From: UBA1757 sp045627385
GTDB lineage: Bacteria; Bacteroidota; Bacteroidia; Bacteroidales; UBA1402
Assembly (NCBI GenBank): GCA_045627385.1
Contig: JAZQNO010000001.1
Location: 1 to 13,139, forward strand
DNA length: 13,139 nucleotides
Direction: 5' to 3'
This document shows positions 7,674 to 13,139 of this stretch, piece after piece. Each line of letters begins with the position of its first letter. Positions within the stretch are counted from its first letter, which is position 1. The translations under genes were made by a program, and so were the position numbers. A model generated the notes under the pieces. It did not search any database and was not told the origin of the DNA. It saw only the letters and a list, made by a program, of their open reading frames with translations.

Positions 7674-8075
7674 ATGATACATGCGGTTATAGACACCAAC
7701 GTCCTGGTCTCAGTGCTTCTGGCAAAATCTGAGAAGTCATCGGTGATTAAACTCATCAATGCAGTGCTTGATGGCAAGATTATTCCTCTATACAACGATG
7801 AGATTGTCGCAGAGTACACCGAGGTCCTTTCTCGTCGCAAGTTCAAGTTTGATAAAGAAATACGCGAACTGTTGGTGGAGCGTATAGTCTTTCTTGGAGA
7901 GGATGCCGAAAGAACAGCTTATCCGGAATCCCTTCCCGATGAGAACGACCGCGTCTTCTATGAAGTGGCATTAAGCACGGACGATGCTTATCTTGTCACA
8001 GGCAATCTCAAGCACTTTCCTAAGATTCCTATCGTAGTAACTCCAGCGCAGATGTTGGTTATTCTTGACCTTTAG
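7674..8075 (+). CDS. PIN-domain toxin (putative toxin component, PIN family)
   Basis: This 133-residue protein is a single PIN domain, a metal-dependent RNase fold that acts as the toxin in many type II toxin-antitoxin systems. It opens with MIHAVIDTNVLVS, with Asp7 as the first metal-binding acid. The helix DEIVAEYTEVLSR gives Glu43/Glu47 candidates, DENDRVFYEVAL gives Asp92, and STDDAYLVTGNLKHFP carries Asp103/Asp104 before the YLVTGN strand typical of the COG1569-type PIN subfamily. All four acidic positions seem to be present, so the enzyme is probably active. The target RNA is unknown; VapC relatives cut tRNA or rRNA, but this is not a classic VapC. It begins 15 bases after the antitoxin stop. 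The order antitoxin then toxin is the common one. Confidence 0.9.
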   Translation: MIHAVIDTNVLVSVLLAKSEKSSVIKLINAVLDGKIIPLYNDEIVAEYTEVLSRRKFKFDKEIRELLVERIVFLGEDAERTAYPESLPDENDRVFYEVALSTDDAYLVTGNLKHFPKIPIVVTPAQMLVILDL

Positions 8076-8115
8076 ACAGCAACAGGATAGCAACAGTCTC
8101 CATAGGACTGAACTT

Positions 8116-8163
8116 CTGAGCTCAAACACGAGACACCGGTCGGGGAGAAGAATTTGAGCTCGG
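8116..8163 (+). repeat. Inverted repeat downstream of the toxin gene
   Basis: GAGCTCAAA (8118-8126) pairs perfectly with TTTGAGCTC (8153-8161), and the arms extend by two more pairs (one G-T) to 8116/8163. The loop is 26 bases. No T-run follows, so it is not a standard intrinsic terminator. It could be a transcript 3'-end structure, a protein-binding dyad or an end of the repeat-rich insertion that follows. Confidence 0.65.
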
Positions 8164-8190
8164 CGGCTCGGTTAGCCGCGGGCGTTTTTT
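8163..8190 (+). terminator. Possible terminator of the toxin-antitoxin operon
   Basis: GCGGCT (8163-8168) and AGCCGC (8174-8179) form a 6-bp stem with loop CGGTT. A run of six T begins at 8185, five bases after the stem. The offset of the T-run makes this a weak intrinsic terminator. The stem and T-run also overlap the flank of repeat copy 2, so the likeness may be accidental. Confidence 0.35.
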
Positions 8191-8261
8191 GGCGGTTCCC
8201 CCGCGACCTTAGTGGCAAAAACATGCCTTCAGCCGGCTAAAACCACACTAAGGTCGGCCGC
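8181..8261 (+). repeat. Palindromic dispersed repeat, copy 2
   Basis: This is the second copy of the 7004-7060 element, 1201 bases downstream in the same orientation. The arms are GACCTTAGTG (8205-8214) and CACTAAGGTC (8246-8255), identical to copy 1, again with a 31-base loop. Only three substitutions occur over 57 bases, all inside the loop, so the stem is fully conserved. The related 5' flank has a T-run and a C-run. The two copies bracket the toxin-antitoxin operon. Confidence 0.85.
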
Positions 8262-8316
8262 CGCAGGCCGTTTTCGCCGCGGAAGGCGGTTTGGCCGCGG
8301 AGGGTCCTCTGCCGCG

Positions 8317-8364
8317 GGCGGTGTCTGTCGGTTTTCCCGGACCTTAGCGGTGCCTAGCGGTGCC
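8317..8364 (+). repeat. Third, degenerate half-copy of the repeat plus a 10-bp tandem duplication
   Basis: GGCGG...CGGTTTTCCC followed by GACCTTAGCGG (8340-8350) repeats the left flank and left arm of the palindromic element with one change in the arm, but no right arm follows. Immediately overlapping it, TAGCGGTGCC occurs twice back to back (8345-8354 and 8355-8364). The stretch between copy 2 and here (8262-8316) is a run of GC-rich, locally self-complementary blocks without a gene. Confidence 0.6.
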
Positions 8365-8432
8365 GATTCTTTTAATCGCCCGATTCTTTTCACTGGGACG
8401 ATTCTTTTAACTGCCCGATTCTTTAAACCTAT
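8364..8432 (+). repeat. Four 17-18 bp tandem units upstream of the GH95 gene
   Basis: Units start at 8364, 8381, 8399 and 8416. All begin CGATTCTTT; units 1 and 3 read CGATTCTTTTAATCGCC and CGATTCTTTTAACTGCC. The array ends 35 bases before the -7 element of the GH95 gene, so it lies where an activator or repressor could bind. Unit 1 contains the dyad CGATT-N5-AATCG. It may equally be a slippage-generated array with no role. Confidence 0.8.
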
Positions 8433-8437
8433 CGGGC
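8413..8437 (+). promoter_or_regulatory. Operator-like inverted repeat upstream of the GH95 promoter
   Basis: GCCCGAT (8413-8419) and ATCGGGC (8431-8437) are a perfect 7-bp inverted repeat separated by 11 bases (TCTTTAAACCT). The left arm overlaps the last unit of the tandem array. Its centre lies about 43 bases upstream of the -7 element, a plausible site for a transcription factor dimer. Function is inference. Confidence 0.45.
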
Positions 8438-8467
8438 TTGGACAAGTCTTTTTTAATTGGATTGTCT

Positions 8468-8475
8468 TACATTTG
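8468..8475 (+). promoter_or_regulatory. -7 element of the GH95 gene promoter
   Basis: TACATTTG matches TAnnTTTG. No good TTTG lies 19-21 bases upstream, so the promoter may be weak or activator-dependent, in keeping with the repeats just upstream. Transcription would begin near 8482, giving a leader of only about 20 AT-rich bases before the ATG at 8501. Confidence 0.6.
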
Positions 8476-8500
8476 CACATACAAACCTTTCAATACAATT

Positions 8501-11407
8501 ATGAGAAAATCTGTTATCAAATCGCTTTGCGTCTGCCTCCTGTCGCTTGGTGTTCTGAGCGCTCAGGCCGTCTCCGCAGCCGGCGCAAAGGCCGGCGCCA
8601 GTGCCGTCTCCGCAGCCGGCGCAAAGGCCGGCGCAAAGGCCGGCGCGAATGCCAAGGCCGACCTCACGCTCCACTACGACCGGCCGGCCGCCAACTGGAA
8701 CGAAGCGCTGCCTCTGGGCAACGGCCATCTGGGCGCCATGGTCTACGGCGACCCCTCGCACGAGACTATCAAACTCAACGACAACACCCTCTACAGCGGT
8801 GAACCCGCCAATGCACGGCCCGGCGAGATGTGGCAGCTGCCCAACATCAAAGATTCCTACGACGAGATTGTGGACCTGCTGCGCCACGACAAATACGACC
8901 AGGCCTACCAGAAGGTGCAGGACAACTGGCTGGTGCGTCTGCACGAGTGCTATCAGCCGCTGGGCGACTGGTATATGAACAACCTCAAACTGGGCGAAAT
9001 CAGCGAGTACAGCCGCGTGCTCGACATCGAGAAATCGCTGCTCACCGTCAGCTACGTGCAGAACGGCGTGCGCTACACCCGCGAGATGTTCGCGTCCAAT
9101 CCCAAAGATGTCATCGTGATGAAGATCACGGCTGCAGATGCCGAGACGGGCGCCAAAGTCAGCAAGGCCATCGATATGGACCTGTACCTGACCAGTGCCC
9201 ACCGCCAGACCAGCCACTACGCATCGGCCAAAGACAAGCTGATGATGGGCGGCCAGGCTCCCGGCCACGCCCAGCGCCGCGGCGACGGCCTTATCCAGGG
9301 CTGGGGCAAGACCAAGTTCCACCCCGAACTCTACGATGCAAACGGACGCCGCAAATACAAGCAGGACGTTCTCTATGCCGAGCAGGTCGACAACCGCGGC
9401 ACCTACTTCGAGACCCGTCTGCAGGTGCTGAGCAAAGGCGGCAAGACATCGCTCAGCCAAATCCGCGACCGTCAGGGTCTGGAATGTCCTTCCATCCGCA
9501 TCAAAGATGCCAGCGAAGTCGTCTTCATCCTGTCTTCGCAGACCAGCTACAACGGTTGGGACAAGAGCCCTTCGCGTGAAGGCAAGGATGCCGCCGCACT
9601 GGCCGAAAGCGCTTTGAAGAAAGCCGCCAAAACGCCCTACAGCAAGCTGCTGGCCGAACATCAGGCCGACTACAGCCGTCTGTTCAACACCGTGAGCTTC
9701 GAAATGCCCGCCACTCAGGCCAAGAAGGCCCTCAACACCGACGACCGCATCTGCGACTTCACCAAAGAATACGATCCCGGTCTGGTCACACTGATGTTCC
9801 AATACGGCCGCTACCTGATGATCAGCGGTTCGCGCATCGGCGGACAGGCCCTCAACCTCCAGGGCATCTGGAATGAAAAAGTCATTCCCTCGTGGAACTG
9901 CGGTTACACGCTCAACATCAACGCCGAAATGAACTACTGGCCCGCCGAAAGCGCCGGTCTCGGCGAATGCACCGAGCCCTTCTTCCGCATGATTTCCGAA
10001 CTGGCCCAATCGGGCGCCAAGACCGCCAAAGACCTCTACAACCGCCAGGGATGGGTCTGCCACCACAACTCATCCATCTGGCGTGAAACCCATCCCAACG
10101 ACGGAACACCCACCTCATCCTATTGGTCACTGGCCAATGCCTGGCTGAGCAGCCACCTCTGGGAGCACTACCTCTACACGGGCGATGTGGACTTCCTCGA
10201 GCAGAACTACGGCATCATGAAGGGTGCCGCCGAATTCCTGACCGACTGGCTGGTGGCCAGTTCACTCGGTGAAGAAGGCAAAGACCTGCACGCCGTTCCC
10301 GGCTATCTGGTCACCCCCGTCAGCAACTCGCCCGAAAACACCTTTGTGGTCATCACCGACAGCTGGGCCAACACCGTCGATGCCAACGGACGTCCCATCA
10401 TCGGCATGAACGGCAAGCGCATACGCCCGGCCAACTCGGCCATCAGCATGGGTGCCACCATGGACATGAGCCTCATCCGCGAGCTGTTCACCTATGTGCT
10501 GGCTGCCGCCGACGTGCTGAAATCGGAAGGCCGTCTGAGCGAACAGCTGGCCGCCGACCAGAAGCTGCTCGACCGCATTGCCGCCCAGCTGCCCCAGCTG
10601 CTGCCCTACCAGATCGGTTCCAAGGGCCAGCTGCAGGAATGGCAGCAGGATTTCGAAGAATACGAGCCTATGCACCGCCACACTTCCCATCTGTATGGCC
10701 TGCACCCGGGCAACCAGATCATTCCCAGCGAGCAGCCTCAGCTGGCCGCCGCCTGTGCCAAGACCCTGCGCATGCGCGGCGACGAGGCCACCGGCTGGTC
10801 CATGGGCTGGCGCATCAACCTCTGGGCCCGTCTGCTCGACGGTGACCACGCCGACATCATCATCGGCAATCTGTTCAATCCGGTCGGATTCGGCAAAGGC
10901 CGCAGCGGCGGCGGTGTCTACCCCAACCTCTTCGACGCCCATCCGCCATTCCAGATCGACGGCAACTTCGGTTTCACGGCCGGTGTGGTGGAGATGCTGA
11001 TGCAGAGCCACGGCGGTTTCATCCAGTTGCTGCCTGCCCTTCCCTCCACCTGGAAAGAAGGCAAGATCTGCGGTCTGCATGCCCGCGGCGGTTTCCTCAT
11101 CGACATCGAATGGAAGAACGGCCAGCTGACCGAGGCCCGCATCACGTCCACCCTGGGCGGCAACTGCCGTCTGCGCACGGCCGCTCCGGTGAAGGTTTCG
11201 GCCAACGGACAGCCGGTGGACACCAAGGTCTGCGACGGCACCGTTGCCAACCCCAACCCCCTGTTTGGCCATGTGGGCATCAACGGCTATCTCGACCACT
11301 CCAAGGGTCTGGCCGAGGCGGCTGCCAGTGCCGGCCGGCTGCCTGCCGCCAGCACCGTCGACTTTGACACGCAGAAGGGCGAAACCTACGTCATCTCCCT
11401 GCGTTGA
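8501..11407 (+). CDS. Secreted GH95-family alpha-L-fucosidase (or alpha-L-galactosidase)
   Basis: This 968-residue protein is a glycoside hydrolase of family 95, inverting enzymes that mostly release alpha-1,2-linked L-fucose; some members prefer L-galactose. The ATG at 8501 is chosen because it opens a signal peptide (MRKSVIKSLCVCLLSLGVLSAQA) about 20 bases after the predicted transcription start. Residues about 23-53 are an Ala/Gly/Lys repeat linker. The N-terminal beta-domain starts at LTLHYDRPAANWNEALPLGNG and contains LGAMVYGD and IKLNDNTLYSG. The (alpha/alpha)6 catalytic region holds the family motifs: LQGIWN, LNINAEMNYWPAE (Asn472 and Asn474), SNSPENTF (Glu612, general acid position), HRHTSHLYGLHPG (725-737) and FQIDGNFGF (Asp820). 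These match the catalytic set known from the Bifidobacterium enzyme AfcA (N421/N423, E566, D766). The C-terminal beta-domain ends in GETYVISLR. It is monocistronic, with its own promoter and terminator, and is on the opposite strand from the SusC/SusD operon. Confidence 0.95.
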   Translation: MRKSVIKSLCVCLLSLGVLSAQAVSAAGAKAGASAVSAAGAKAGAKAGANAKADLTLHYDRPAANWNEALPLGNGHLGAMVYGDPSHETIKLNDNTLYSGEPANARPGEMWQLPNIKDSYDEIVDLLRHDKYDQAYQKVQDNWLVRLHECYQPLGDWYMNNLKLGEISEYSRVLDIEKSLLTVSYVQNGVRYTREMFASNPKDVIVMKITAADAETGAKVSKAIDMDLYLTSAHRQTSHYASAKDKLMMGGQAPGHAQRRGDGLIQGWGKTKFHPELYDANGRRKYKQDVLYAEQVDNRGTYFETRLQVLSKGGKTSLSQIRDRQGLECPSIRIKDASEVVFILSSQTSYNGWDKSPSREGKDAAALAESALKKAAKTPYSKLLAEHQADYSRLFNTVSFEMPATQAKKALNTDDRICDFTKEYDPGLVTLMFQYGRYLMISGSRIGGQALNLQGIWNEKVIPSWNCGYTLNINAEMNYWPAESAGLGECTEPFFRMISELAQSGAKTAKDLYNRQGWVCHHNSSIWRETHPNDGTPTSSYWSLANAWLSSHLWEHYLYTGDVDFLEQNYGIMKGAAEFLTDWLVASSLGEEGKDLHAVPGYLVTPVSNSPENTFVVITDSWANTVDANGRPIIGMNGKRIRPANSAISMGATMDMSLIRELFTYVLAAADVLKSEGRLSEQLAADQKLLDRIAAQLPQLLPYQIGSKGQLQEWQQDFEEYEPMHRHTSHLYGLHPGNQIIPSEQPQLAAACAKTLRMRGDEATGWSMGWRINLWARLLDGDHADIIIGNLFNPVGFGKGRSGGGVYPNLFDAHPPFQIDGNFGFTAGVVEMLMQSHGGFIQLLPALPSTWKEGKICGLHARGGFLIDIEWKNGQLTEARITSTLGGNCRLRTAAPVKVSANGQPVDTKVCDGTVANPNPLFGHVGINGYLDHSKGLAEAAASAGRLPAASTVDFDTQKGETYVISLR
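8567..8638 (+). repeat. 36-bp in-frame tandem duplication encoding a low-complexity linker
   Basis: Bases 8567-8602 and 8603-8638 agree at 33 of 36 positions and encode AVSAAGAKAGAS then AVSAAGAKAGAK. Shorter GCAAAGGCCGGC units recur inside and continue to about 8646. The unit is a multiple of three, so gain or loss of copies would change only linker length (residues 23-46) between the signal peptide and the catalytic protein. Confidence 0.9.
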
Positions 11408-11443
11408 GACGGTTTTTCCGAAATTGTCTAATACACTAAAAAT

Positions 11444-11476
11444 GAGCATCGGCTTGCGCCGGTGCTCGTTTTTTTT
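11444..11476 (+). terminator. Intrinsic terminator of the GH95 gene
   Basis: GAGCATCGGC (11444-11453) and GCCGGTGCTC (11458-11467) form a 10-bp stem with one T-G pair and a TTGC loop. One G is followed by eight T (11469-11476). It begins 37 bases after the GH95 stop and is a strong rho-independent terminator, separating this gene from the DUF4954 gene. Confidence 0.93.
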
Positions 11477-11530
11477 CGCTTTCTCACGAAAAAAACTCCC
11501 GGATTCATGTAACTTTTTCTTTTAGAAAAA

Positions 11531-11538
11531 TATCTTTG
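11531..11538 (+). promoter_or_regulatory. -7 element of the DUF4954 gene promoter
   Basis: TATCTTTG is a perfect -7 element, and the 12 bases TATCTTTGCAGT are identical to those at the toxin-antitoxin promoter (7298-7309). No TTTG lies at the standard distance upstream, only T-rich DNA. The transcript would begin near 11545. Confidence 0.65.
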
Positions 11539-11549
11539 CAGTTTGAAAA

Positions 11550-11576
11550 TGGCCGGGCCGCCAAACAGTCCGGCCA
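11550..11576 (+). other. Hairpin in the leader of the DUF4954 gene
   Basis: TGGCCGG (11550-11556) and CCGGCCA (11570-11576) form a perfect 7-bp GC-rich stem with a 13-base loop, almost at the predicted 5' end of the transcript and 16 bases before the ATG. It could stabilise the mRNA 5' end or act as a protein-binding dyad. No alternative pairing with the start region is obvious. Confidence 0.5.
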
Positions 11577-11592
11577 CACATACTCGAGCATT

Positions 11593-13139
11593 ATGCAAAA
11601 TACTGTAACACTGCTGAAAGGAGCTGACCGGAAGCGTCCTTTCGTTGACAGGGAATTCCTTCCGAAAGGCAAGGACGAGTACTATCTGAGGAATCAGCAG
11701 GTCAGAAAGCCCGAAGGCGGATGGCGACATCTCAAGAGCGAGGAAATCGAGCTGCTGGTAAAGAACAGCAACACAGCCAAGTCGTGGGACAATGTGCTCG
11801 TCACCGACGAGTTCGAGCCCCGTCGCATCAAGAACAACCGTTTCTACGGTCTGGTGCGCATCGGTGCCGTGAGCGACGGCGTGCTCCAGTATCACGACCT
11901 GCAGATGCGGGTCGGCATCACCAATTCTCTGATCACCAACTGCGACATCGGCGACAACGTGGCCATCCACGACGTTCACTACTTGTCCAACTACATCATC
12001 GGCGACCACAGCATCCTGTTCAACATTCAGGAGATGAGCTGCACCGACCACGCCAAATTCGGCAACGGCATCATCAAGGACGGGGAGGACCCCTCGGTGC
12101 GCATCTCTCTGGAGGTGATGAACGAAACCGGCTGCCGCCGGGTCTATCCCTTCGACGGCATGATTTCGGCCGACGCCTACATGATGGCCAAGTACATCGA
12201 CAACAAGCCCCTGCAGCAGAAACTGTCGGAGCTCACCCAGAACCGCTACGACAGCCGCCGCGGCTACTACGGCGTCATCGGCCACGACTGTGTGATCAAG
12301 GCCAGCGGCATTCTCAAGGACGCCAATGTGGGCGACTGCTGCTACATCAAGGGGGCGCAGAAGCTGAAGAACATCACCATCAACTCCAGCGAGGAGGAAC
12401 CCTCGCAGGTGGGTGAAGGCACCGTGCTGGTGAACGGTATCGTGGGCTACGGATGCCATGTGTTCTACAACGTCATCGCCGTGCGTTTCGTGATGGGCAA
12501 CAATTCCAACCTGAAATACGGCGCCCGCCTCATCAACACATTCTTGGGCGACAACTCCACCATCAGCTGCTGCGAAGTGCTCAACTCGCTCATTTTCCCG
12601 GCACACGAACAGCACCACAACAACTCTTTTCTGGTGGCGGCCGTCCTGATGGGACAGACCAACACCGCCGCCGGCGCCACGCTGGGCAGCAACCACAACA
12701 GCCGCACCAACGACAACGAAATCCAGGCCGGCCGCGGATTCTGGCCGGGCTTGTGCTCCAGTGTGAAGCACTCCTGCAAGTTTGCCAGTTTCACGCTGCT
12801 GAGCAAGGCCGACTATCCGGCCGAAATGCAGATTCCGCTGCCTTTCTCGCTGGTCAACAACAACACCAGCCGCAACGAACTGGAAATCATGCCGGCCTTC
12901 TGGTGGCTGTACGACATGTACGCACTGGCCCGAAACGCCTGGAAATACAAGAGCCGCGACAAACGGGTGCGCCGTCTGCAGCACATCGAGTTCGACACCT
13001 ATGCCCCCGACTCGATGGAAGAAGTCATCGAAGGCCGCAAGCTGCTCGAAATATGGACGGCCAAAGCCTGGCTCCGCAGTCAGGGACAAGACCCCGAAAA
13101 GTGGGAATACTATGACTTGCGCCAAAAGGGTGCCGAACT
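11593..13139 (+). CDS. DUF4954 family protein, left-handed beta-helix type (3' end beyond the window)
   Basis: The frame is open from the ATG at 11593 to the last base, giving 515 codons without a stop; the C-terminus is missing (full-length relatives are, from memory, about 650-700 residues). Repeated short turns with hexapeptide-like spacing, such as ITNSLITNCDIGDNVAIHDV and VLVNGIVGYGCHVFYNVIAV, indicate a left-handed parallel beta-helix like that of nucleotide-sugar acyl- or nucleotidyltransferases. The blocks SCCEVLNSLIFP (325-336) then AHEQHHNNSF, AGATLGSNHNSR, GRGFWPGLC (380-388) and LPFSLVNNN are hallmarks I associate with DUF4954 of Bacteroidales. The first 45 or so residues precede the usual LKSEEIELL start and look like an extension. 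There is no signal peptide, so it is probably cytoplasmic. The biochemical role is unknown; sugar or cell-envelope metabolism is an inference from the fold. Confidence 0.85.
   Translation, partial: MQNTVTLLKGADRKRPFVDREFLPKGKDEYYLRNQQVRKPEGGWRHLKSEEIELLVKNSNTAKSWDNVLVTDEFEPRRIKNNRFYGLVRIGAVSDGVLQYHDLQMRVGITNSLITNCDIGDNVAIHDVHYLSNYIIGDHSILFNIQEMSCTDHAKFGNGIIKDGEDPSVRISLEVMNETGCRRVYPFDGMISADAYMMAKYIDNKPLQQKLSELTQNRYDSRRGYYGVIGHDCVIKASGILKDANVGDCCYIKGAQKLKNITINSSEEEPSQVGEGTVLVNGIVGYGCHVFYNVIAVRFVMGNNSNLKYGARLINTFLGDNSTISCCEVLNSLIFPAHEQHHNNSFLVAAVLMGQTNTAAGATLGSNHNSRTNDNEIQAGRGFWPGLCSSVKHSCKFASFTLLSKADYPAEMQIPLPFSLVNNNTSRNELEIMPAFWWLYDMYALARNAWKYKSRDKRVRRLQHIEFDTYAPDSMEEVIEGRKLLEIWTAKAWLRSQGQDPEKWEYYDLRQKGAE

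Noticed and set aside
6962..8261. Composite transposon or insertion sequence
   Set aside because: No transposase or integrase gene lies between or beside the repeats, and I could not find a clear target-site duplication; only a non-autonomous repeat is supported.
8212..8802. 196-codon plus-strand frame starting in repeat copy 2
   Set aside because: It runs through non-coding repeats and then out of frame into the GH95 signal-peptide region; it is Arg-rich shadow coding with no family resemblance.
8453..10066. 537-codon frame antisense to the GH95 gene
   Set aside because: It overlaps a clearly conserved enzyme and has shadow-like composition with no recognisable motif or promoter.
11428..13125. 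565-codon frame antisense to the DUF4954 gene
   Set aside because: It spans the terminator and promoter between the genes and is a shadow of the conserved beta-helix gene, which is open to the window end on the plus strand.

Overview
The window looks like chromosomal DNA from a Bacteroidales bacterium (Bacteroides/Prevotella type; genus not determinable from what I can see). The evidence is a SusC/SusD pair, promoters of the Bacteroidetes form TTTG-N19-TAnnTTTG, start sites without clear Shine-Dalgarno sequences, and a DUF4954-type gene. Most coding DNA is visibly GC-rich; the intergenic DNA at 6656-7361 and the toxin-antitoxin genes at 7362-8075 are visibly AT-richer.

Left part (1-6823, minus strand): one polysaccharide-utilisation operon read right to left from a strong promoter at 6793-6823. 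In order of transcription it holds an unrecognised secreted 265-aa protein with a short C-terminal tail (5858-6655), a SusC-like TonB-dependent transporter (2629-5826), a SusD-like glycan-binding lipoprotein (805-2616), a small lipoprotein in the SusE/F position (300-785), and the N-terminus of a secreted sialidase/BNR-like enzyme that leaves the window at base 1. Gaps are 12-31 bases and I see no internal terminator. The genes fit capture of a glycan at the surface, import through SusC/D and cleavage by secreted enzymes. The target glycan cannot be fixed from this window.

Middle (6824-8500): an accessory patch. It has an orphan plus-strand promoter-like site, two near-identical palindromic repeat copies (cores 7004-7054 and 8205-8255), a 3-unit tandem repeat, and, between the two palindromes, a two-gene type II toxin-antitoxin operon (RelB/DinJ-like antitoxin plus PIN-domain toxin) with its own perfect promoter. 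After the second palindrome come a third partial repeat, a 10-bp tandem duplication, and four 17-18 bp tandem units ending in an inverted repeat just upstream of the next promoter.

Right part (8501-13139, plus strand): a monocistronic secreted GH95 family fucosidase with recognisable catalytic residues and an unusual repeated Ala/Gly/Lys linker after its signal peptide, closed by a strong intrinsic terminator. It is followed by a separately promoted DUF4954 protein (left-handed beta-helix type) that is cut by the window end. The GH95 enzyme may supply fucose-trimming activity alongside the nearby operon, but nothing in the sequence proves that they are co-regulated.

I see no tRNA, rRNA, CRISPR array or transposase. 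The best candidates for something undescribed are the palindrome-bracketed toxin-antitoxin cassette, the unrecognised opening gene of the operon, and the repeat/operator array upstream of the GH95 gene.
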